64,000 bases of DNA from Craterostigma plantagineum (lineage: Eukaryota > Streptophyta > Magnoliopsida > Lamiales > Linderniaceae). The stretch lies in the NCBI GenBank assembly GCA_027422505.1, contig JAPQWV010000002.1, positions 25,212,501 through 25,276,500 on the forward strand, in the 5' to 3' direction. Below are positions 31,205 to 42,540 of this stretch, in pieces (the stretch's first letter is position 1; each line of letters opens with the position of its first letter). The notes below the pieces were generated by a model. The model was given only the letters and a program-made list of their open reading frames with translations. It did not search any database and was not told the origin of the DNA. The translations under genes and the position numbers were made by a program.

Positions 31205-34200
31205 ATGTCGACCGCTTTAAATGTACTGCTCAAGGAGAATAGGTTGACTGGGCCAAACTATTCTGACTGGCTTCGCAACTTGAGGATTTTCCTCGAGATT
31301 GAGAACCTAGTTTATATCCTTGACTCCGAAATGCCGCCAGCCCCAGGGGCGCGGGCATCCGAGCAGGCTCGTGCCGCTTATGACAAGCGACTGCGTGACG
31401 AGAAGCTCGTAAAGGCTCATGTCCTCGGATCGATGAGTAACGCACTGCAGCGTAGCCATGAAAATATGGCTGATGCTCGGGTGATGGTTCAACATTTGAA
31501 AGAGCTTTACGGTGAGACGTCTAGGACAGCTCGCTATGCGACTTCGTCGCAGCTCTTCCGATCGAGGATGTCTGAGGGTGAGAATGTTGGCGAGCATGTT
31601 ATGAACATGATCACCATGATCGAGAGGTTGGAGACTCTCAATTTTCGATTTGATCGGGAATTACAAAATGATCTCATCTTGCAGTCCCTACCTCCGTCCT
31701 TCAATGCGTTCATTGTGAACTACCATCTGAACGGCATGACGCTATTGCTTCCTGATCTGATGAATCAGTTAGCAACGGCGCAAGGTCAGATGAAGAGGGC
31801 AAAGCAGACTGCACTTGTCACCACTTCTTCAAAGCCCCAGAAAGGCAAAAAGAAGAAGGGCAACAAGCTCAAGCCGACAGGGAAGGTTTCCAAGAAGAAA
31901 CTATCTTCTGGGAAATCAAAACAAACCGGTGTAAAGCCGACGGATAGGTGTCTGCATTGCGGTGCGCTGGGCCACTGGAAGCGTGACTGTCCGAAGCTCA
32001 AGGGTGAGCAGGCTGCGTCAGGTATGGAACTTAATGTTTTAGAAACAGTTTGTTCTTCATCTGTATACTCTACTTCCTGGATATTGGATTCGGGGGCTAG
32101 TACTCACATTTGTGTTTCCACGCAGGGTCTGGGACCAAGTAGAGCGCTTGGGGAGCGTGAGATCGAGGTCAGAGTGGGAAGCGGGGATAGTATCTCGGCA
32201 AGCCACGTCGGATCAAGATCTCTTGTATTATCTTCTGGGCATGTGTTGCGTTTGTACGATTGTCTTGTACTCCCGAGGGGATTTAAGAACATCGTCTCCA
32301 TTCCTGTTTTGAGCAGGAGTGGTTATGTATTTAGTTTTAATAATAATACATGCCACATTATGTATAGAAATAAAAATGTTGGCAACGCGACACTATTTAA
32401 TGGTTTGTACTATTTAAATACCCAGAACGATGTATCTGTGAATACTGTCACAAATAAACGAAAGTCGGGAATAAATGCGCGATACTTGTGGCATCTTCGA
32501 TTAGGTCATGCTGGAGAACGTAAGATCCACGAGTTGGAGAAAAACGGGATATTGACACCGTTGGGATCAGATCCCTATCCGACTTGTGAGTCATGCCTCA
32601 AAGGTAAAATGACCCGATCACCCTTCACCGGGACTTTTAATAGAGCCACGGAAATTCTCGGTTTAATTCACACGGACGTTTGCGGGCCATTCAATGTGAA
32701 AGCTCGAGGTGACTTCCACTATTTTATTACCTTTACGGATGATCACAGTCGTTACGGACTAGCGTATCTGATGAGGTATAAAGCTGATGCTCTTGAAAGG
32801 TTCAAGGAGTATAAGGCCTTGGTGGAAAACCAAACTTCGAAGCTCATTAAAGCCATTCGATCGGATCGAGGTGGCGAGTATATGAGTGTCGAGTTTGACC
32901 AGTTCTTGAAGGAAAATGGTATAATATCGCAGATGACTCCGCCCGGCACGCCACAGTTGAATGGCGTGGCCGAACGTAGAAACCGAACTTTATTAGATAT
33001 GGTTCGTTCTATGTTGGGCTATACAGATTTACCGATGTCATTGTGGGGATACGCGCTTTTGACAGCGGCATATACCATTAACCGGTGTCCCTCAAAGTCT
33101 GTTAACGGCATTCCGTATGAGATATGGACTGGTCGTTTACCCAGCTTGTCACATATTAGGATTTGGGGTTGCCCCGCCTATGTGAAAAAGCTGAAGACAG
33201 ACAAATTGGAGTCTAGATCTATAAAAGGACGTTTCATAGGTTACCCCGAAGACTCTATGGGGTACCTATTCTATTTTCACGATGATCAAAGGATCGTTGT
33301 TGGCCTACATGCACATTTTCTCGAGGAAGAGTTCATTCGAGATTTTGGCATTGGCCGTGAGGTCACTCTCGAGGAGCAGTCGACCGAAACGCCCACACAG
33401 GATTCGGATGGTCCGAGCGAACCAGTCATGCGGCGATCTGAAAGGGTGCCTCGCCAACCACAGCGGTATGGCATGTCACATGTCGAACAAGGTTATGTTG
33501 CGACTAGGGGATTTCTAAGAGAAGATCCCGCTACTTTCGATCAAGCTATATCCGATGTTGACTCAGCGAGATGGATTGAGGCTATGCGAGCTGAGATGGA
33601 CTCAATGTACTCCAACAAAGTCTGGACTCTTGTAGACCTACCGAGTGGTTTTAGACCAATCGGTTGTAAATGGATTTACAAGAGAAAGATTGGATCTGAC
33701 GGACAAGTTGAGACGTACAAGGCCAGGTTGGTTGCCAAGGGCTATAACCAAAAAGAGGGAGTTGACTATGAGGAGACTTTCTCACCTGTAGCCATGATCA
33801 AGTCCATCCGGATAATGCTCGCGATAGCTGCGCATTATGATTATGAGATTTGGCAGATGGACGTCAAAACGGCGTTTCTTAATGGATTCCTCAAGGAGGA
33901 GATCTATATGGAGCAGCCCAAAGGTTTTGAGTCGCACGCAGATGCTCACAAAGTGTGCAAACTGAATCGGTCGATTTACGGACTGAAACAGGCCTCTCGT
34001 AGCTGGAATCTACGTTTTGATGAAGCAGTTCGGAACTATGGATTCGTGAAAAACGTAGATGAGCCATGTGTCTACAGAAAGAGCAGTGGGAGTATGGTGT
34101 CGTTCCTTGTATTGTACGTGGATGATATCCTTTTGATAGGAAACGACATTGGGATGCTCTCATCGGTGAAAGCATGGCTTTCAACCGAATTCTCCATGAA

Positions 34201-35101
34201 AGACCTGGGAGAAGCGACGTATATACTAGGTATTCGCTTGTTCAGGGATCGAGCGAACCATACGATCGGCTTATCTCAGGCCCTTTACTTAGAGAAAATC
34301 CTGAAGAAATTCAGAATGGATGACTCTAAGAGAGGATTCTTACCAATGCGACATGGGATCCATTTGTCAAAGTCAATGTCACCTCAAAGTGAGGAAGACA
34401 GACGACGGATGAGTGGGAAACCGTATGCATCTGCAGTGGGTAGTCTGATGTACGCGATGTTGTGTACACGGCCGGACATTGCCTATGCTGTGAGCGTGGT
34501 CAGTCGGTTTCAGGCAAACCCAGGGGAAGAACATTGGACAGCTGTTAAGAATATCTTTAAATACCTTAGACGGACTAAAGACTTAACACTGGTTTATGGA
34601 GGAGCGGGACTAGAAGTAGTTGGTTATACCGATTCGGACTTCCAGTCAGACGTGGATGACCGAAAATCTACTTCAGGTTTTGTATTCGTGCTCAACGGTG
34701 GGGCAGTGTCTTGGAGAAGCTCCAAGCAAAGCACAACTGCCGATTCCACGTGCGAGGCAGAATACATAGCAGCCTCAGAGGCAGCTAAAGAAGCTGTTTG
34801 GATGAAAAAGTTCTTGGAGGAACTTACTGTGGTACCAGTTGCTGACAGACCGCTTACACTTTGGTGCGATAATAGCGGTGCAGTCGCGCAAGCAAAGGAA
34901 CCACGATCTCATAGCAAGTCCAAACATATTGAGAGAAAATATCACGTATTACGTGAGTTCGTTGAAAACGGGATGGTCGCCGTGCAGAAAATCGCCACCG
35001 CAGAAAACGTGGCGGACCCGCTCACGAAGCCCTTGTCCCAAGCAGTTATGGAACAGCATCTGGACAAGATGGGGCTACGATACCATTGCGACTGGCATTA
35101 G
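31205..35101 (+). CDS. Copia Gag-Pol polyprotein, intact
   Basis: The open frame extends upstream to 31100, but the ATG at 31205 (MSTALNVLLKENRLTG) fits the usual gag start, giving 1298 residues. Domains in order: UBN2-type gag (about 10-200); zinc knuckle CLHCGALGHWKRDC (249-262); aspartic protease DSGAS (D295); integrase HHCC finger starting HLRLGH (about 428) and ending CESCLKGK; DD35E core with D491 (HTDVCGPF), D554 (SDRGGEY) and E590 (NGVAERRNR); reverse transcriptase with YVDD at 971-974; RNase H with TDSDF and CDNSGA (about 1140-1270), ending DPLTKPL. Integrase before RT is the copia order. No stops or shifts. It encodes everything needed for retrotransposition in the cytoplasm and nucleus. 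Confidence 0.97.
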   Translation: MSTALNVLLKENRLTGPNYSDWLRNLRIFLEIENLVYILDSEMPPAPGARASEQARAAYDKRLRDEKLVKAHVLGSMSNALQRSHENMADARVMVQHLKELYGETSRTARYATSSQLFRSRMSEGENVGEHVMNMITMIERLETLNFRFDRELQNDLILQSLPPSFNAFIVNYHLNGMTLLLPDLMNQLATAQGQMKRAKQTALVTTSSKPQKGKKKKGNKLKPTGKVSKKKLSSGKSKQTGVKPTDRCLHCGALGHWKRDCPKLKGEQAASGMELNVLETVCSSSVYSTSWILDSGASTHICVSTQGLGPSRALGEREIEVRVGSGDSISASHVGSRSLVLSSGHVLRLYDCLVLPRGFKNIVSIPVLSRSGYVFSFNNNTCHIMYRNKNVGNATLFNGLYYLNTQNDVSVNTVTNKRKSGINARYLWHLRLGHAGERKIHELEKNGILTPLGSDPYPTCESCLKGKMTRSPFTGTFNRATEILGLIHTDVCGPFNVKARGDFHYFITFTDDHSRYGLAYLMRYKADALERFKEYKALVENQTSKLIKAIRSDRGGEYMSVEFDQFLKENGIISQMTPPGTPQLNGVAERRNRTLLDMVRSMLGYTDLPMSLWGYALLTAAYTINRCPSKSVNGIPYEIWTGRLPSLSHIRIWGCPAYVKKLKTDKLESRSIKGRFIGYPEDSMGYLFYFHDDQRIVVGLHAHFLEEEFIRDFGIGREVTLEEQSTETPTQDSDGPSEPVMRRSERVPRQPQRYGMSHVEQGYVATRGFLREDPATFDQAISDVDSARWIEAMRAEMDSMYSNKVWTLVDLPSGFRPIGCKWIYKRKIGSDGQVETYKARLVAKGYNQKEGVDYEETFSPVAMIKSIRIMLAIAAHYDYEIWQMDVKTAFLNGFLKEEIYMEQPKGFESHADAHKVCKLNRSIYGLKQASRSWNLRFDEAVRNYGFVKNVDEPCVYRKSSGSMVSFLVLYVDDILLIGNDIGMLSSVKAWLSTEFSMKDLGEATYILGIRLFRDRANHTIGLSQALYLEKILKKFRMDDSKRGFLPMRHGIHLSKSMSPQSEEDRRRMSGKPYASAVGSLMYAMLCTRPDIAYAVSVVSRFQANPGEEHWTAVKNIFKYLRRTKDLTLVYGGAGLEVVGYTDSDFQSDVDDRKSTSGFVFVLNGGAVSWRSSKQSTTADSTCEAEYIAASEAAKEAVWMKKFLEELTVVPVADRPLTLWCDNSGAVAQAKEPRSHSKSKHIERKYHVLREFVENGMVAVQKIATAENVADPLTKPLSQAVMEQHLDKMGLRYHCDWH

Positions 35102-35125
35102 GTGCATCGCATGGCATTCGAGTGC

Positions 35126-35136
35126 AAGTGGGAGGC
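35126..35136 (+). promoter_or_regulatory. Polypurine tract of the copia element
   Basis: AAGTGGGAGGC immediately before the 3' LTR. Confidence 0.8.
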
Positions 35137-36587
35137 TGTTAGGGAGTGTGCCCTCGGAATGTCATACGAGGACTAGGAATAGTATAGGGCGCACGATGAT
35201 GTATAGGTTGAAAGACAGGTTTATTGTATATACCGTCAAATAAATTAATGAATATTTATTTTCATTATAATAAAGGCATTATTATTTATTTATCGAATTT
35301 AAAGTCTACTTGGCATCCGGTAGTGCGATAAATAAATAACACCCAAATGTTTGAGTTGGACGTCTGATTCTCGTGGGACGAGAGAGGAGACACCGGACGG
35401 TCCTTAATCTCAACATTAAATAAAAAGTCCGTAAGTCTAAGGATTCTAGGTGGGTGACTAGATATCCGAATATGACTTATCCATTGACGACCACATAGTA
35501 TCGGTAGTGTCACCGATTACCTGAGAGGTTGTGGGTCGTGATGGAGATATTGGTGATCGGAGAGATTGTGTATTCGGACATTCGGCTCGTATTCGTCTCA
35601 ATCACATGGCTAGGATGTTGTCAATGATTGAACGAATGACTATAGCAGCCTCTGACCGATAGGGTCATTGACGGATTTGCTTTCGCGATTTCGGTTTGTC
35701 GCTAGTTGGCTAGGCTCGCAAGTGTTCATAAATGAGACACGGGTCAGCGACGAAACGCAACCGATTTTACGGAGGTGATTGCCGGGCTTTGACTACTATC
35801 GGGATTCACTGCCTATATTCGTATAGGTTAATGTCCTATGAGGTAATCGGAGAGCGACGATTATAAAGCCTTCGGCCGAAGCTTGGAAAACTTGCTTGTA
35901 TTAGATACGGAGCGGAGTTTAAATAATCGGTTCGGTCTCGATTATAACATAGTGTTAGGTTAGTGAGTTTGACATTTGCATGGCTCTCACCTAACCGGGA
36001 CGCAAGTGAAAGGCGTAAGAAGTATTTAAATGTATACACTATAGTCGGTTCGCCCGAATTTCGATTAGATCAAAATTCGTTCTCAACTGGGATCTGTCCG
36101 GTACCGTGGGATTGGCTAGGCGAATACCGGGGCTCGTGGATTCCTCCCATGCCAGTTGAGACGGACCTAGAGAGTCGCGCTTAAAAATGGTAATGAACTT
36201 GAACGAAAACGGCGGGCTTTTATGTGGAACCTAACGAATGAGATTCGTTGAGGTAGTGGCAAAGTTGATACGAGGTGTCGACGACTTAGTTAAATTCCAG
36301 TGACAGTCACGGAAATAATTAGGACTTAAGATTGTCTTAAGTGATTAATTAATTAACTAAGTGAGGCTCAATTATAATTAAAATAATTAGATTGGATTTA
36401 ATTATCTTATTATTTAAAATGGAGGGACTAAATTGAGAATTTAGAAACCTCAAGGGCCAAAAGGAAATTATCAAAATAAAAATAAAAATAAAAAAAAAAA
36501 AAAAAAATGAAAATTCTACACATCCACGTTGGGATGTGTAGAAACTATGAGTCATGTTTTATTTTTATTTATTTTGACAAGTGTCTC

Positions 36588-36618
<31 letters not shown>

Positions 36619-37537
36619 TTTACATAAATCATAAAAGCAACGTTTGTTGCTTGAGAGAGGTACTTGATTTTTTTTCTAAGTATAACAAGATAGACCTAAG
36701 AGTAAGATGAAGTTTTGAACTTCTCAAGCCACATAAAATCGACGGATCGTTCGACGAATCCCGACGCCCGAACCAAACTGCGTCTAGCCATCGGGAGCAG
36801 TCTTGGAGGTTTGTTCAAGGTCATACCGGCGTGACGATCTAGCCCGGAAGCCCCGGGATCCAGACGAGGTGCAGCCACGTTCATCCGAGGCGACGACAGA
36901 AGAAATCCCGTTCACCGAAGGTATACCTCGAACCTTAACGATTTGATTTACAAAACATACCAAATGGTATCGGAATAATTCGAAAGACCCCTCGTTGGAA
37001 ACGTCGGGAAGTGTAGAATTATTCTGGAAAATTTGGTATCGATCGGAAATCATTTCGGTCGTCAAATAGTCAAAAGACGGCAGACTGCCGTTTTACTCGA
37101 ATTAATAATTTCGAACCACAGATTTGATTTTGGGAAAAATATCAAACGATGTCGGAATAATTCGAGAGACCTATCGTTGCGAACGTTAGGAAGTGTAGAA
37201 TTATTCTGGAAAGTTTGGTATTGATCAAAAGTCATTTCGGTCTCCAAATAATCGAAAAACTTCTGGTTGCCGCTTTGTTCGATTAATTTGGATCTAAATT
37301 ATTAATTCAAATAAATTGGAAATAAATTCGAATTTTGATAATTCGAATTAACCACGATCTCCCGAGGCTTAGGGCAGCATCTCAGACCCTCGGAGAAGCC
37401 GAATGGCGTATGGTTAAATTTAGATATTAAAAATCGAAAATTTGCCACCCTACGCTGCTCGGTACAAACCACGCTTCCGCTATAGCCACGTTGCGCTGTT
37501 CGGGGGCCGGCGTCGATTAATCGGGCCCACCCCAACA
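35137..37537 (+). repeat. 3' LTR of the copia element
   Basis: 2401 bp, nearly identical to the 5' LTR, followed by ACTCC. Confidence 0.95.
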
Positions 37538-37542
37538 ACTCC

Positions 37543-37926
37543 CGTTATAGACAAGCTAGACTCGTACCGTAGGCCCGTCGGCGCCCATGCATGGGACTCT
37601 GTAACCATGTCGTAATCCCCCTATTTGTAGGGATACGTGTTGCCTGCACAGGACTCTGTAAAATCACCCGATTTGTAGGGATATATGCCGTAGCATCCGT
37701 ATCATACCATCCGTATCGTCCGATGTCATAGCATCATAACAGTTTCTCCGTTCATTATTACGTATATGCAAATGTTATGCCCATATCCTTGTTTCACATA
37801 TTTTATAAATCTATCAAATCACCTTTGTGACATAAGAGCACATTACGGCACATAGGCCCAAAGAATCCATATAACACATATATTCCTAAAATCAATCCAG
37901 TCACAATTAGCACATCAGAGCATATT
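37543..37926. repeat. Old LTR-like sequence, part 2
   Basis: Continues part 1 after the copia insertion. It contains GGACTCTGTAA...TTTGTAGGGATA twice (37589-37640, 37650-37685) and CCGTATCATACC repeats. It is interrupted again by the Athila-like element. Confidence 0.5.
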
Positions 37927-38905
37927 GCGGCTGATCGCGTGTGTGTATGTTTAAATTAAAAGATCGTGCGAGTACGTCAAGTAATAATTAAAACGAATAT
38001 ATTATAACTAGAATCACGCGCGATAGGCAGTGTACCTATCGTTTGTAATATAGCTATAGCGAATATCCGAGTATCGAACACGAGGAATAAATTGAGTACT
38101 AGTATTAACCTATTGACTCGATATTTAACCTAAATAAAATAACAGGATTTGTTTATATTACGAACTAACTTAACATAGCAACTTAAAGGATCGAAAGACT
38201 AAGGAACACAACTAGAAGTAATAAGAGTGACTTAAGATGACAAATATGTGTCCGGGATTCGAATCCCGCTGAGTTTTGTTGGCTAAGGCTTACGGAATAT
38301 CGCTCCTACGTGATTATCGACTAAATCGCAGTAATTTCCTACCCACTCACGGATTTGCTGTCGCCCTAAACGCTCGTGGGGATCTAAATTTAGCGATTAC
38401 TAGACGGCGAGGATCGAGTATTTGTTGTCGCCCTATACTCGAATCCTAACGTCTACGAACGGCCTAATCGTTATTTAGCTGTCGCCCTAAACGATATACC
38501 ACACATGCATATCAACACATAGACATATTGATACGAAGAAACAACATCATAGAACGATAAATAGTCGAATACACGTGTTCACGATTATCCTACGCCTTAA
38601 CTACAACATAACCCAACGTTCATCTATTCCCAAACACACAAAAGGATTAGCTACTCATATTGAACGTCACAACAACGAGATTTAAGGAAAACGAGGATAG
38701 AGAACTCATAAAAACTTCCCTAAGAAGTGAATATGGCGTTTCCGAGGTGGAGCTCTCGTTCCTCGATCGTATGAGCGTAGCTTCGTTGCTGGATCGTCCC
38801 TTGAGCTTCTCCGAATCACGGGACTGCTTCTAGTGTTCTTCCTTCTCTTCTTTGCTCTAAGTTTTCGTCCCTATGAGGTCCTTTTGAGTTCTGAGTAGGA
38901 GTCCC

Positions 38906-38914
38906 TTTTTATGC
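38906..38914 (-). promoter_or_regulatory. TATA-like box of the Athila LTR
   Basis: Minus strand GCATAAAAAGGGAC, lying directly downstream (in element direction) of the palindrome array. The same box occurs in the other LTR near 51513. Confidence 0.5.
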
Positions 38915-38950
38915 TTCGAAAATGGGCTAAAACCCTGAATTTTGGCACGT

Positions 38951-39411
38951 TCACGGCCTCTTAACGGCCTTCACGGCCGTGAAGGCGGCTTAAAACCCTA
39001 TTTCTTGACTTTCTGGCATGAGTCACGGCCTCGTGCAACATGATTCACGGCCGTGACGGCGGCTTAAACCCTAAATCTTGACTTTCTGGAAATAGTCACG
39101 GCCACGTGCATCATAAGTCACGGCCGTGAATCGACGGATTTTTCCTTCGTTGAGCTCTCTGCCTTGATTCACGGCTTGTTGCATAAGGCCGCACGGCCGT
39201 GACACTTGAAGCCTACTCTCTACTTAAGCCTCTGCCAGGGTTCACGGCTTGTTGCATAACTATTCACGGCCGTGAGTGGAGCTTGTTCAAGTCTCTGTCG
39301 TCGTTCACGGCGTCTTGCATAAGGTCTCACGGCCGTGACACCTGAGGGTCTTCTCATCTTAACCTCACTGCCCTCGTTCACGGCCTCATGCGAGGTGATT
39401 CACGACCGTGA
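38951..39411 (-). repeat. Palindrome array TCACGGCCGTGA in the LTR, seven modules
   Basis: In element direction each module reads TCACGGCCGTGA, then 15-17 bases often containing TGCA, then GCCGTGA. Seven modules are spaced 60-75 bp apart. The first lies at the inner edge of U3 and the last stands just before the TATA-like box. The same array is in the other LTR at 51553-52018. Confidence 0.9.
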
Positions 39412-39613
39412 ACGTTGCCTGGCAGCTTCATACTGGGTCCTTTTCGCGTCGTTTTTGCCTCGTTTTCGTTCCTTTTCGCTCGATAATCATTCCAAGGTCC
39501 TACAATATTTAAATGGGTGTAAATAAAGCCAATAAATGCATGGAATGACCAATAATTTCTTATTATAACCCAAATAAATACAACAATAAACGTATTAAAA
39601 TACGTTTATCAAA

Positions 39614-39628
39614 CCTCCCCACACTTAA
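39614..39628 (-). promoter_or_regulatory. Polypurine tract of the Athila-like element
   Basis: CCTCCCCACACTTAA on plus is TTAAGTGTGGGGAGG on minus, next to the 3' LTR. Confidence 0.8.
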
Positions 39629-39629
39629 A

Positions 39630-40870
39630 CTTTTGCTTGTCCTCAAGCAAATTAAAAGCAAGAAAAGGGTAACAAGAAAACGGCACGACCGTTCACAATT
39701 CACCAACGCAGATGGAAAACACAAAATGGAATCAAACAAGCAATTATGGACACTGCAACAATAATAAGCACTTATCGACACGAATTTCCTTAGCACTACT
39801 AATCGAGATCCACACCTCACAGGAATTCACTCAAATCACTCAGTGTATAGGCTAATAAAATCGGTGAATCGCTCAATTCATGCAGTAATCTAGTCTAAAC
39901 CATATGCTTGCAAGTCTATCGCACGTCTACTACTTAAAGCAGTTAGCATGAATCAGAAGGTCTTTTCGGGTTAAATGGGTTCAGATAGTAATGAGGTGGT
40001 AATGGAATCACATATGAGTAGCAGTCGTGTCGGTCTTCATGTCATTGTCTAAAGCACGCCAACAATTAGCCTTTCTGATTACGCCGTCTTCATATTCTTA
40101 TTTTTTTGCTGTGTTCCACTATGCCTTTCTTCTTCCAAGTCTATAAATGAGGGGATGGTGTGGAAAACACGAGACCGGAAGATTATCAAAGGAAAGGTTC
40201 TTTTTCTTTCTTTTCGCAACAGCTTATTCTCCTCATGCTTCACTTCTCCAAAATTTTTCTTCTTCTTCTTTTTTTTTTCTTCAACAAACTGTTCACTTCC
40301 GGCGGGCCGTCACCTCTGCGCTTTTCGACTTTGACATTTGACTTTCACTTCCGCTTAACTCGGGTTCAAATGATCTCTGGAGGCTTATTTAGGTCAGAGG
40401 GTTATGATATACGAGGTGTAAGGAATAAATAGGCTTAGACACAAAGTGGCTAACTACGGTGATCAGTCGTGTTCGGGAACTTTGGCCGTGGACTTATTTC
40501 CTAATGCCTTCGTCATATTCATACAAAACATACTATAAGCAATTTCAATGCGTATCAAACAAGCAAGTTCTAGAGAGACGTAAATTATGCACTACTCACA
40601 CAACCAAGAAAAAAATGAGCAAAAGCTCGTCAGCTCAAACTCTCACAACGGAACATGGGTTATGTGTGTGAATCTCTCAAAGTAACACTATATCTATTCA
40701 TGCTGAAAAGATTAAATCACTGATGCATGTCTTTATCGCTTACTAGACTCCCTAATATGCAATCCACATTGAGATGAACGCAAACAATCATGCCAAACTT
40801 TTATAGATTTAAAAACTCAAAACACGTCATAAAAAATTTTCACGTAACTTTTCAACAAAATTCCTTAACA
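39630..40870 (-). other. 3' untranslated region of the Athila-like element
   Basis: No credible ORF on either strand. T- and A-rich patches near 40240-40290. Confidence 0.5.
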
Positions 40871-40875
40871 AAATT

Positions 40876-40893
40876 CCCCCTCCCCACACTTAA
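40876..40893 (-). promoter_or_regulatory. Second purine tract, copy of the terminal one
   Basis: Minus strand CTTAAGTGTGGGGAGGGGG, preceded by a GAGGACAA phrase just as the terminal tract is. It lies 1.27 kb inside the 3' LTR and just beyond the ORF-1-like gene. Confidence 0.7.
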
Positions 40894-40899
40894 GATTCA

Positions 40900-41215
40900 C
40901 GTTGTCCTCAACGTGTAAAAGAAATAACAGGAAGGTAAAAGAAGTTGAAAAGAACGTGACTCCCCTGAAAAATTGGCGTGGCCCTGCCTCTATCATTTGA
41001 TGTAGTTTGAACATGGTTGCTTCACTGATTGTGAATATTTTGGGTCGTAGTCTGAATTCGTGTCACGTTTCCTGTAAGCACTTAATAAGAAAATTAAACG
41101 TACGATGGAAATAAAAAGTAACAGCAAAACGAGTCAAAATCATCAAAAATGTCGTGATGACTAAACCAAACACACAAAGTGTTTTACAAAAGAAAAATCC
41201 CAACTGAAGTCGGAA
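40900..41215 (-). other. Spacer between second purine tract and ORF-1-like gene
   Basis: No ORF or motif recognised. Confidence 0.4.
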
Positions 41216-42536
41216 CTAAGGTGGTGGTGGTGAGGGCTGCCGAGGGCGAAGGAACGCCAGTGACTCCTGTGATCGCCTGACCGCGTCGTTCATGGCTTTA
41301 AGGGCCTGCTCATATCGCTGTTGCTCCTCGCGGTAGCGTCGGTGGGCTTCCTCGTTTCGACGCTCATACTCTTCCTGGCGCCGTCGTGTCTCCTCATCGC
41401 GTCGAATGGCCTCCTCGTTGTAGCGTAACATGTCCTCGCAGTGTGTGAAGGTCGGCGGCTGAGGCAAAACGAGCAACCCCTGATGATTCGCCCTCGTGAT
41501 AACCAGAGGAATGGGAAGTGCCGGCAGTGTCGGGGTGAACTGGGAATGGCCCCACGCCCTCAATTTGTAGTGGCTCTGGGAATGCATCGCCCAAGTCCGT
41601 CTGCCCACGGTAGACCTCATGCCAGACGTAAACCTTGTTCGAGCGGGACCATGTGGGCGCCTTGATCAACATCTTCATCTTCACCATCATATCCTCGTTG
41701 ATCGGATTACGCCCGCCCACAATCTCCATCTCCGGTGGATTTTCTGGCCATAGGTTAAGGCCTTTGATGATCCTAGTAATAAATGGCGCTACTGCGATCT
41801 TCCCGTGGCAACGAACGTCGGCCTGGGCCGCGAAGGCGTGCTTCAGGGCCATTCCTAGGTGTACGTGTTCCCCGTGCTGCATCTTGGCTAAATAAAAGAG
41901 GTCGCGAAGACCAATCGCGCCGTGTGACTCGCCCCTTGGTGTGAGCGAAGTCGTCAGTAGCCGGTGGATATATCGCAGACCGGGGCTCCTGAGTGATGAG
42001 GCCTTCGATGTTTTGACGCTGAAGGGTGGCTCGCCGGGTCTTGTAATCTCATCCCAACAGGCCTGTCGGACGTCCGGGTTTTCCAGATAATTCTTGTAAT
42101 ACAAGTCTTGTAGCCCTTGGTGCCCGTAAGGTAGCTTCGGTGTCCCAATTGCACGGCATATGTCTTTAATGGTAAACACCTCCTCCGTGTTAAACTCCCG
42201 AAAAGTAATCTTGTTCCGGCCGAATTCTTCGTGGGCGAAGGTGGACAGGAACTCCAGGGTAAGCTCTTTATATCCCGGCTCGTCGATGTGAAAGAAATCG
42301 AGCCACCCACTCAGTGACAGGTAGCCGGCCACCTGCTGGTCAATGTTGTACTTTTCCAGCGTCTCGTGATCAATCTGATCAGTTAGAATGAATTCCGTGT
42401 TCTTTAGCCTGTTGTAACGGGCCTGGTGCGTCTCGTCGTCAAACTGCCCCATAGACTCTAGCAGTGACGGCGTGCGGCTCGTGCTTGGGCCTCGACGTTG
42501 ACGACTCGTTGATGCAGATGAGCGGCTTCGACCCAT
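41216..42536 (-). pseudogene. ATHILA ORF-1-like (env-region) protein, frameshifted
   Basis: Starts MGRSRSSASTSRQRR (42536). The frame runs 380 codons to 41394. Inside are GWLDFFHIDEPGYKELTLEF, FNTEEVFTIKDICRAIG and YIHRLLTTSLTPRGESHGAI, the arrangement of the ATHILA ORF-1 family found in the env position of Athila elements. A second frame (41620-41216), shifted by one, carries a strong Arg/Glu-rich coiled coil (EEAIRRDEETRRRQEEYERR) and ends in a PPPP tail. This is the natural C-terminus, so a shift between about 41520 and 41430 truncates the protein. No signal peptide or membrane segment is obvious, so a true envelope role is unsupported. Confidence 0.8.
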
Positions 42537-42540
42537 AGTA

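Larger units (their letters stand above)
27706..37537 (+). mobile_element. Complete, young Ty1/copia retrotransposon
   Basis: LTRs of about 2.4 kb (27706-30103, 35137-37537) start TGTTAGGGAG and end CCCAACA. The exact target duplication is ACTCC (27701-27705, 37538-37542). The PBS, an uninterrupted gag-pol and a purine tract are all present. By eye the LTRs differ by one clear substitution (ACCGAACGG versus ACCGGACGG) and a few single-base indels in homopolymers, so insertion is recent. Total length is 9.8 kb. LTRs of this length are unusual for copia. The element could be autonomous. Confidence 0.95.
37932..39611 (-). repeat. 3' LTR of the Athila-like element
   Basis: 1680 bp. It contains the palindrome array (38951-39411), a TATA-like box and, near 38253-38268, the palindrome CGGGATTCGAATCCCG, which resembles a tRNA T arm. 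Confidence 0.95.

Noticed and set aside
38951..39411. Palindrome array considered as a CRISPR-like array
   Set aside because: The spacers are diverged copies of one another and identical between LTRs; the genome is a plant.
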